64,000 nt of DNA from positions 186,001-250,000 of the forward strand of contig NZ_RBXT01000001.1 in the NCBI RefSeq assembly GCF_003635045.1. Direction: 5' to 3'. The stretch is from Terracoccus luteus. GTDB taxonomy: Bacteria > Actinomycetota > Actinomycetes > Actinomycetales > Dermatophilaceae. Position numbers and translations under genes: made by a program. A model generated the notes under the pieces. It did no database searches, was not told where the DNA came from, and saw only the letters and a program-made list of their open reading frames with translations. Each line of letters begins with the position of its first letter. The stretch's first letter is position 1. Shown one piece after another: positions 57,198 through 64,000 of this stretch.

Positions 57198-59051
57198 ATG
57201 CCAGCGCACGACCGCACCGAGTGGGTCCCGACCCCGTCGGGGGCTGCGCTGACCGGGTCCGGCGACCCCTACCCGCGGCACGAGCGGCTCGGGCCCTACC
57301 GCCTCATCGAGGAGATCGGCGAGGGTGGCATGGGTGTCGTGCACCTCGCCCTCGACCCGCGCGGCCGCGCCGTCGCCATCAAGGTGCTGCGGGCCCATGT
57401 CGCGCACGACTCCGACGCCCGCACGCGGCTCGGGCGCGAGGTCGAGACGCTCTCGCGCATCCGCGACCCGCGCGTCGCCAGCGTCATCGACGCCGACGTC
57501 ATGGGCCCGCGGCCCTACATCGTCACGCGCTACGTGCCCGGCACGGCTCTCGACGAGGCCGTCGAGCAGGGCGGCCCGCTGCGGCCCGACGCCCTGCTGC
57601 GCCTCGCCCGCGGCACCGCCGAGGCGATCCGCTCGATCCACGCCTGCAGCGTCGTGCACCGCGACATCAAGCCCGGCAACGTCCTGCTCGAGGACGGCGA
57701 GCCCGTGCTCATCGACTTCGGCATCGCCCACCTGCAGGACGACGTACGCCACACCGTCGGCGGCCTCGTCATGGGCACCCCCGGCTACCTCTCGCCCGAG
57801 CTCGTGGAGGGCGCGCGCATCAGCGACGCCACCGACTGGTGGGGCTGGGCCGCCACCATCACCTACGCCGCCGCGGGGCGCCCGCCCTTCGGTCGGGGGC
57901 GCATGGATGCCGTGCTCAGCCGGGTCCGCGCGGGGGAGGTCGACCTCGCCGGGGTTGACCCCCGGCTGGCACCGCTGCTGCAGGCCTCGCTCTCGCCCCG
58001 GCCCGAGCGGCGACCGCACGCCGACGAGGTCATCGATGCCCTCGAGCGCTTCGCCCACGGGGAGGACGCCACGGTCGGCCACGCCCGCAGCCACGTCGGA
58101 ACCGACGACTGGGACGCGACCGAGGTCGTGCAGGTCGAGCCGCCGCCCGCCGGGTCGACGCAGGTGCTGACCGGCCGCTCGACCAACGTCATGCCTGCCG
58201 TCCCAGCCGCCGTCCCAGCCGCCGTACAGCCCGCCGTCCAGTCGGCTCCGTCGGCGCCGGTCCCCCCACCGACGTGGGAGGACCTGCCTCCGTCCGTCCC
58301 CGCCTCCGCCCACGACCCGTCGGAGGGCGGGCCACAGCACCGCTGGGGCTCCCTGGCGCGTCGTCAGCGGGACGACCAAGACGCCCGCGACGACCGGGGC
58401 GTCGACCCGCCCGTCGACGGCTCCGCCGACCTCCTCACACCGCCGCGCAGGGAGGGCGACCCCCGCATCGGCCTGCCGATGCGCACCGGCCTGCTCGCCG
58501 GCGTCGCGACCGGCTGGCTCGGGGCGCTCGCGGCCTGGCCGGGGGTGGCCCTGCTCCTGCTCCTGCTCTGGTCGGTCGTGGCGCGCGCCACCGACCGCAC
58601 CGTCACCGGGCTCGTCCTGCGCCGGTACGAGAACGGCCGCCGTCGCAGCGACGTGCCGTGGGCGCTCGGTCTCAGCCCGTGGCACGTCGTGCTGTCGGCG
58701 GTGGCCACCGTCGTCGGCCTCGTCCTGCCGCTCGCGGTGGCGCTCGCCGGCGTCTTCGCCTCGGCCCTGCTGCTCGCCGGGGCACAGGGTGGCGAGCTGC
58801 AGCCGGGCGACCCGCTCACCCTCGCCGTCGGCGGCGGACTCGGCCTGCTCATGGCCTGGTGGGGTCCGGCGGGCTCGTCACTGCGTCGCGGATCTCGTTC
58901 GATCACAAGGGTGCTCGTGCCCGAAGGTGTCGGCACGACGGTGGCCGGGGTGGTGCTCGTCGGCTTCGGTCTCGTCGCCGCGGTGGCCGCCGTCCGGCAC
59001 GGCACGGCCTTCGACTGGACCCCGTGGACGGGGAACCCGCTCGGGGGGTGA
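57198..59051 (+). CDS. Membrane-bound Ser/Thr protein kinase
   Basis: 617 residues. Kinase domain about 30-290: glycine loop IGEGGMGVVHLA, Lys in VAIKVL, catalytic loop VVHRDIKPGNVLL, DFG (IDFGIAHL), and GTPGYLSPE. A Pro/Ala-rich linker follows to about residue 430, then four membrane segments (about 435-600) at the C-terminus. It has no PASTA or other external sensor domain, so it differs from PknB. TACCGT lies 6 bases before the ATG: leaderless. Confidence 0.93.
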   Translation: MPAHDRTEWVPTPSGAALTGSGDPYPRHERLGPYRLIEEIGEGGMGVVHLALDPRGRAVAIKVLRAHVAHDSDARTRLGREVETLSRIRDPRVASVIDADVMGPRPYIVTRYVPGTALDEAVEQGGPLRPDALLRLARGTAEAIRSIHACSVVHRDIKPGNVLLEDGEPVLIDFGIAHLQDDVRHTVGGLVMGTPGYLSPELVEGARISDATDWWGWAATITYAAAGRPPFGRGRMDAVLSRVRAGEVDLAGVDPRLAPLLQASLSPRPERRPHADEVIDALERFAHGEDATVGHARSHVGTDDWDATEVVQVEPPPAGSTQVLTGRSTNVMPAVPAAVPAAVQPAVQSAPSAPVPPPTWEDLPPSVPASAHDPSEGGPQHRWGSLARRQRDDQDARDDRGVDPPVDGSADLLTPPRREGDPRIGLPMRTGLLAGVATGWLGALAAWPGVALLLLLLWSVVARATDRTVTGLVLRRYENGRRRSDVPWALGLSPWHVVLSAVATVVGLVLPLAVALAGVFASALLLAGAQGGELQPGDPLTLAVGGGLGLLMAWWGPAGSSLRRGSRSITRVLVPEGVGTTVAGVVLVGFGLVAAVAAVRHGTAFDWTPWTGNPLGG

Positions 59052-59319
59052 GCCCCACCCCGCGCGCACCGGTGCCGACGCGCAGACGGACGCTCCCGGC
59101 ATCCATGGATAAAGCACAGGTCTCGGACAGGTCACGGAACTATCTCGGGCGGGCTTGTGCGAGGGGCGTCGGCCACGTACCGTCGATGCTCGTCAGCCCC
59201 CATCCCCTGACCCGTTGACACTCGGCCCGCATCCTGCGGTCCCGAGACCGGGGGAAGGTCCCTGACGGCACCCGACGACGCGGACCCACGCGTTGCGGAC
59301 ACAACTTCACACCGCCACC
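59052..59319. other. Upstream half of a 501-base intergenic region
   Basis: No gene seen. A TTGACA sequence at 59215-59220 could be a -35 for the riboswitch transcript, but no good -10 is visible 17 bases downstream. One GGATGCCGG motif (reverse) lies at 59096-59104. Confidence 0.4.
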
Positions 59320-60278
<959 letters not shown>

Positions 60279-60336
60279 GCATGAGCCTCTGACCGCCCAC
60301 CGGTCGCCTCGGCGCCGGTGACGGTCTCCTGACACC

Positions 60337-60374
60337 GGACGGCCCCGCACAGCACTCGCTGTGCGGGGCCGTCC
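60337..60374 (+). terminator. 17-base terminator after the Rpf gene
   Basis: 60337-60353 pairs perfectly with 60358-60374, loop ACTC, about 60 bases after the stop. Confidence 0.88.
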
Positions 60375-60394
60375 GCGTCCCCGGCGGTGTTGCC

Positions 60395-60430
60395 GTCCGT
60401 GTCCGTGTCCGTGTCCCCGTCCGTGTCCCT
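60395..60430. repeat. Hexanucleotide tandem repeat (GTCCGT), six copies
   Basis: Four of six consecutive units are exactly GTCCGT; the others are GTCCCC and GTCCCT. Noncoding. Confidence 0.85.
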
Positions 60431-60535
60431 GCCGCCGGCCGGGGCGCGCTGCTCGACGTCCGTTGCGGATGTCGAGGATGCCGGGGCGCTCCGTTACGCT
60501 GTCGCCGTCGCGGCGGGCGCCGCCCGCGTCGACGT

Positions 60536-60608
60536 GCTGGCGTGGCGCAATCGGTAGCGCACCTGTCTTGTAAACAGGCGGTTAGGGGTTCGAGTCCCCT
60601 CGCCAGCT
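60536..60608 (+). tRNA. tRNA-Thr (anticodon TGT)
   Basis: Complete cloverleaf: acceptor GCTGGCG/CGCCAGC, D-arm GCGC pair region, anticodon stem CTGT/ACAG with loop CTTGTAA (anticodon TGT, Thr), T-arm GGGG-TTCGAGT-CCCC. No encoded CCA. Confidence 0.95.
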
Positions 60609-60803
60609 CTCGGCCGAGCGTGGGCGGACCGTCGCCGTCCCGGCCGTCGGGCGACGTGGGGACCCGGTGCCGACGAGGTCGCGGGCCCGCTTGCGGCGGC
60701 GCGGCCGGGGTACGGGCAGGACGTCCGCCGGTCGCGGCGGGACACCGGTCGACGAGGGGCCCGGCCGTCGTGACGGCGCCGCGGCCCCTGCCGAAGGAGT
60801 CAC

Positions 60804-61619
60804 ATGTCCGACCCGACCTCGGCCACGAGCACGACACCCACCCTGCAGCTCGTCGGCAACGCCACCGTCGTTCTGCGGTTCGGCGAGCTCACCCTGCTGA
60901 CGGACCCGAACTTCCTCCACCAGGGACAGCGGGCCTACCTCGGGTACGGCCTCACGTCGAAGCGCCTCACCGAGCCGGCGCTGCGCGTGGACGAGCTGCC
61001 CGGCCTCGACGCCGTCGTGCTGTCGCACCTGCACGGCGACCACTTCGACCGGGTGGCCCGGCGCGGGCTCGACCGCGACGTCCCGATCATCACGACGCCG
61101 CACGCGTCGAAGCGCTTGCAGTGGCAGGGTTTCTCGCGGGCCAACGGCCTGCGCACGTGGGGTGAGTACGAGCTCGCCCGTGGCGACGACATCGTGCGCA
61201 TCACCGCCATGCCCGGCCGGCATGCCCCGCGGCCTGTGTCCCGACTGCTGCCACCTGTCATGGGCAGCATGCTCGAGTTCCGCTCGGGCGCCGGGCCGGT
61301 CACGCACCGCCTCTACATCACCGGCGACACGCTCCTTGTCGACGAGCTGCACGAGATCCCGCGACGCTTTCCCGACGTCGACACCACCGTGCTGCACCTC
61401 GGCGGCACGACGCTGCCGGGCGGGCTCATGGTGACGATGGACGGGGAGCAGGGTGCCGAGCTGCTCGGGCTCATGGGCAACAGCCGAGGCATCCCCGTGC
61501 ACCACAGCGACTACACCGTCTTCCGCTCACCGCTCTCGGAGTTCGAGGATGCCGTGGGGCGCCGTGGTCTGTCGGCGCGGGTGAGCGTCGTCGAGCCCGG
61601 CGAGACGGTCTCCCTCTGA
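60804..61619 (+). CDS. MBL-fold metallohydrolase (UlaG/NAPE-PLD-like)
   Basis: 271 residues. LSHLHGDHFDRV (HxHxDH, about 75-86), later YITGDTLLVDEL and a C-terminal VHHSDY supply metal ligands. The opening strand LQLVGNATVVLRFGELTLLTDPNF is typical of the UlaG-like lactonase/NAPE-PLD branch. Substrate unknown. AAGGAG lies 6 bases before the ATG. It is the first of a run of accessory-looking genes after tRNA-Thr. Confidence 0.9.
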   Translation: MSDPTSATSTTPTLQLVGNATVVLRFGELTLLTDPNFLHQGQRAYLGYGLTSKRLTEPALRVDELPGLDAVVLSHLHGDHFDRVARRGLDRDVPIITTPHASKRLQWQGFSRANGLRTWGEYELARGDDIVRITAMPGRHAPRPVSRLLPPVMGSMLEFRSGAGPVTHRLYITGDTLLVDELHEIPRRFPDVDTTVLHLGGTTLPGGLMVTMDGEQGAELLGLMGNSRGIPVHHSDYTVFRSPLSEFEDAVGRRGLSARVSVVEPGETVSL

Positions 61620-61643
61620 CGCGGTGCCGTCGAGGGTCGCGCG

Positions 61644-62348
61644 TCAGATGACGTCTCGACCCTCGACGACCGCCGTCGCGAGGTCGCGGAGCTTCGTGTT
61701 GGTGTCCTGCGAGTGACGTTGCAGTACCGCGAAGGCGGCGTCGACGTCGAGCGAGTAGCGCTGCATGAGGACCCCCTGCGCCAAACCGATCGTGTGCCTC
61801 GTGGCCAGCGCCGAGCGCAGACCGACGAGCTCGTTGCTGAGGGCCATGGCCGTGGCGGCATGGTCGGCGAAGAGTCGGGCCAGCGCCACCGCATCACGGT
61901 CGTAGGCGCGGGGCGGGTCCGCGTAGAGGTTGAGGCTGCCCAGGACCGTGCCGGGGATGCCGACCCGGACGCTGAGGACGCTGCGCACCCCTGCCTCCCG
62001 GGCGCTCCGTGACCACTGGGACCACCGTCCTCGCCCACCCTCCGCCTCGTCGTCACCGAGATCGCCCGTGACGACGACGGGCTCGTTGCGGACGGCGTCG
62101 AGACACGGCCCCTCGTCGAGCTGGTACTGCCGCGCATCGAGCAGGAGCGCCACCCCGTCCGTGGCGGCCGGGGTGCGGATGCGGTCGTTGGCGTGGCGCA
62201 GCGAGACGCTGGCGTGCTCGCACCCCGGGACGACGGTCAGCGCGGTGCGAGCGACGGACTGCAGGGTCAGCTCATAGCTCTCCTGCAGCGCCATGCTCCG
62301 GACCGTGCCGGCCAGTCGTCGGGCCGCGGCGACGTCGACGGTGGTCAT
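61644..62348 (-). CDS. GAF and ANTAR domain RNA-binding regulator
   Basis: 234 residues: GAF domain (about 15-160, ALTVVPGCEHASVSLRH and SVLSVRVGIPGTVLGSLNLYA) and ANTAR domain (about 170-225, LRSALATRHTIGLAQGVLMQRYSLDVDAAFAVLQRHSQDTN). ANTAR proteins bind paired hairpins in nascent RNA and prevent termination; the GAF domain would sense a signal. No target hairpins could be recognised. AAAGG precedes the ATG. Confidence 0.92.
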   Translation of the reverse strand: MTTVDVAAARRLAGTVRSMALQESYELTLQSVARTALTVVPGCEHASVSLRHANDRIRTPAATDGVALLLDARQYQLDEGPCLDAVRNEPVVVTGDLGDDEAEGGRGRWSQWSRSAREAGVRSVLSVRVGIPGTVLGSLNLYADPPRAYDRDAVALARLFADHAATAMALSNELVGLRSALATRHTIGLAQGVLMQRYSLDVDAAFAVLQRHSQDTNTKLRDLATAVVEGRDVI

Positions 62349-62582
62349 GGGGGCCTTTCACCCACGCCGCGTCGGGACGCGGACGGACCACCCGGCGTCG
62401 TGCGTGAACCGGGACAGCGCACAGTATGGCTCACCCCCAGAGGTGCGATGCAACCGACCCGCACGACGGACCGGCAACCGATCCCGCACCGGCGGCGCGT
62501 GATTCGCCACGTGCCGGGTACGCGCCGGTCGAGGCCCGGGGACCACCCCCGGCCGTCCGCCCGACCAGGAGAGCAACACGCC

Positions 62583-63098
62583 GTGAGCCGCAGCGCCGAA
62601 ACGACGAGCCGACGGACACCGACCGTGGCCGCAGGTCTGCTCTTCGGTATCGGTCTAGGCAGCTTCGTCGACGGGATCGTGCTTCACCAGCTGCTGCAGT
62701 GGCACCACATGCTGAGTGACGTGGCGGGCTATCCCGTGACCACGGTGGCCGGGCTCGAGGTCAACACCCTGGCGGATGGCTTCTTCCACGCCCTCGCCTG
62801 GGTGTGCGTCGTCGCGGGCATGGTCGTCACCCTCGCCTCGTGGCGTCAGGGGCGCCTCGCGCCCGGCCGGCGCTTCCACGGCGGCCTCCTGCTCGTCGGG
62901 TGGGGCGGGTTCGACCTCGTCGAGGGCATCGTCGACCACCACCTGCTCGGGGTCCACCACGTGCGCGACGACCTGGGTGCACCCCTGTCGTGGGACATCG
63001 GCTTCCTGCTCTTCGGGGCGTTGCTCGTCGTCGTCGGCGCGGCCCTGCACCGTTCCGGTCGCGGCGCACTCGACGGGTTCAGCGAGCCGTCAGCCTGA
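62583..63098 (+). CDS. DUF2243 membrane protein
   Basis: 171 residues with four membrane segments. GSFVDGIVLHQLLQWHHMLS (about 26-45), NTLADGFFHALAWV and GFDLVEGIVDHHLLGVHHVR are the His/Asp-rich motifs of DUF2243; the conserved histidines in membrane segments suggest metal or heme binding, but the function is unknown. GTG at 62583 has AGGAGAG about 10 bases upstream. Its last 20 bases overlap the convergent small gene. Confidence 0.87.
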   Translation: MSRSAETTSRRTPTVAAGLLFGIGLGSFVDGIVLHQLLQWHHMLSDVAGYPVTTVAGLEVNTLADGFFHALAWVCVVAGMVVTLASWRQGRLAPGRRFHGGLLLVGWGGFDLVEGIVDHHLLGVHHVRDDLGAPLSWDIGFLLFGALLVVVGAALHRSGRGALDGFSEPSA

Positions 63099-63390
63099 CG
63101 GCGAGGTCACGTGGGACCTGCGCCTCGAGCACGACCGCCCCGGCGCCGGCACGTCCATCCGGGGCCGGGAACCGTACGGTCGGGCGCCACCATCGAGGCG
63201 CCCGCACGACCGTGCCCCGGGTGCCCTCGGGGACGACGACGCTCCCACGGGGGTCGTGCCACCACCGCGTCGTGACGACCTCGTCACCGACCCCCAGGCG
63301 AGGCCGTCGTGCACCGCCCGGGCGCGGACGCCGACGGGGGCTCGGACGCCGCGCACCGGCATCCGCGCCCCCGTCGGTCGCCGAGGTCAC
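63079..63390 (-). CDS. Small hypothetical protein after manganese catalase gene
   Basis: 103 residues. Arg/Pro-rich for 32 residues, then a beta-rich segment (GVGDEVVTTRWWHDPRGSVVVPEGTRGTVVRAPRWWRPTVRF) that looks like a small SH3-like barrel. Family not recognised. The GTG start overlaps the catalase stop as GTGA, which argues that it is real and co-translated. Confidence 0.6.
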   Translation of the reverse strand: MTSATDGGADAGARRPSPRRRPRPGGARRPRLGVGDEVVTTRWWHDPRGSVVVPEGTRGTVVRAPRWWRPTVRFPAPDGRAGAGAVVLEAQVPRDLAVRLTAR

Positions 63391-64000
63391 GAGGGGTCGT
63401 TCGCCTCGGCCAGCTCGATCTCCGCGGTCGCCTGGATGAGCGACAGCAGCTCGGCGTCCAGGCCGGGCGCGAACTCCTCACGCCGCTCGGGCGCCATCTC
63501 GAGGGGCGAGCCCTCGGGCATGAGCGCCGTCGAGAGCTCGGTCCCGTCGTTCGAGGGTGACGCGCCCCGGTACAGCTTCGCCGCCTGGCTCTTCTCGTCG
63601 GCGTCGAAGGTGTACTGCACGCTCTGCAGGCCGAGGTCGACGAGCCGCTTGACCTCGGGGAACCGCTCGGCGTTCGTCTTCGGGATCGGCAGCACCTTGC
63701 CCCAGCTGACCCCGAGGCTCTCGAGCGCCTTGGCGTACGCGTTCTCGTGGGCCTGGTCGCGCACGATGAGGTACGCGATGGTCGAGCGGGCCGTCTTGTT
63801 GTCGGTCATCTCGTAGATGCGGCACTTCTGCAGCCGCCCCGTCGACTCGAGCATGAGGTTGTAGAGCAGGTCGAGCACGAGGTTGCCGCTGTTGTACACG
63901 TACGAACCGCTCCACGGGTTGCCCGCGGCGTCGACCGGCAGTGCGCCCTGCGCCCCCACGAGGTAGTGGTGGATGTTGCTGTGGTCCAACGCGATCGACA
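63387..64000 (-). CDS. Manganese catalase, 3' part only (cut by window edge)
   Basis: The last 204 codons of a manganese catalase; the start lies outside the window. KCRIYEMTDNKTARSTIAYL and RDQAHENAYAKALESLGVSWGKVLPIPKT are characteristic, including Glu/His metal ligands. Mn-catalases remove hydrogen peroxide without heme. The C-terminal tail is acidic. It overlaps the small hypothetical gene by 4 bases. Confidence 0.92.
   Translation of the reverse strand, partial: SIALDHSNIHHYLVGAQGALPVDAAGNPWSGSYVYNSGNLVLDLLYNLMLESTGRLQKCRIYEMTDNKTARSTIAYLIVRDQAHENAYAKALESLGVSWGKVLPIPKTNAERFPEVKRLVDLGLQSVQYTFDADEKSQAAKLYRGASPSNDGTELSTALMPEGSPLEMAPERREEFAPGLDAELLSLIQATAEIELAEANDPS

Noticed and set aside
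62193-63098. Longer version of the DUF2243 protein starting at 62193
   Set aside because: The extra 130 residues overlap the ANTAR gene antisense and are low complexity; GTG 62583 has a good ribosome-binding site.

Overview
The window is a chromosomal segment of a high-GC Gram-positive bacterium (class Actinomycetes). Mycothiol genes (mshD, mshA, a mycothiol-dependent formaldehyde dehydrogenase), GlnR, a SenX3/RegX3-type two-component system, CarD, an HbhA-like protein, a resuscitation-promoting factor and frequent GTG/TTG starts all point there. The gene order 'DUF47-pit, pstBACS, MutT-ppk, mshD, 5'-nucleotidase, glnR' and 'phoU, senX3-regX3, carD-ispD-ispF-cysS-rlmB' is what I recall from Streptomyces and, in part, Mycobacterium. 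My best guess is Micrococcales, perhaps Intrasporangiaceae; that is inference. I see no prophage, insertion sequence, rRNA or CRISPR array.

Layout. 0-2.8 kb: a cut tRNA-Lys, a Rid-family protein, a PEBP-like protein and two small unknowns. 2.8-15.6 kb: phosphate block (DUF47-pit; pstSCAB on the minus strand; MutT-like hydrolase and ppk; mshD; secreted 5'-nucleotidase). 15.9-24.2 kb: MoaD-like protein with a membrane partner, glnR, DsrE and nitrobindin-like genes back to back, ygfZ, an XRE regulator with an HbhA-like gene, asparaginase, dtd, DUF2516, cupin. 24.4-32.8 kb: a MEDS/ATPase sensor, methyltransferase, mshA-YbjN, an inserted MazEF pair, gpmA, phoU and senX3-regX3. 32.9-43.4 kb: lipoprotein, carD-ispD-SDR-ispF, mscR-MBL, cysS-rlmB, and a DUF929-like/VKOR thiol-redox pair. 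43.5-56.3 kb: DUF4032 and Pr6Pr proteins, an MsmK-type ATPase divergent from a malEFG-GH13-malR operon, then otsA-otsB. 56.5-64 kb: CBS protein, Ser/Thr kinase, a c-di-AMP riboswitch before an Rpf gene, tRNA-Thr, and accessory-looking genes ending in a manganese catalase cut by the window edge.

How it works together. Phosphate uptake (pit, pst), phosphate release (nucleotidase), storage (ppk) and sensing (phoU, senX3-regX3) lie together. GTTCACC-type direct repeats stand before pstS and between phoU and senX3, with weaker ones before ppk and DUF47-pit. The maltose operon carries its own LacI repressor, and palindromes that could bind it lie between the ATPase gene and malE.

Three window-wide patterns are the main discoveries. 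(1) The octamer GGATGCCG occurs 57 times by hand count, in both orientations, inside genes (using otherwise rare codons) and as inverted pairs in terminator stems, much like the DNA uptake sequences of Neisseria and Haemophilus. (2) Many transcription units look leaderless: a TANNNT box sits exactly 6 or 7 bases before the start codon at 15 genes, including one divergent pair whose -10 boxes overlap. (3) A 22-base tandem repeat family (CTCGACGG, 7 variable bases, GCGYCCT) occupies four intergenic sites, three of them between converging genes.
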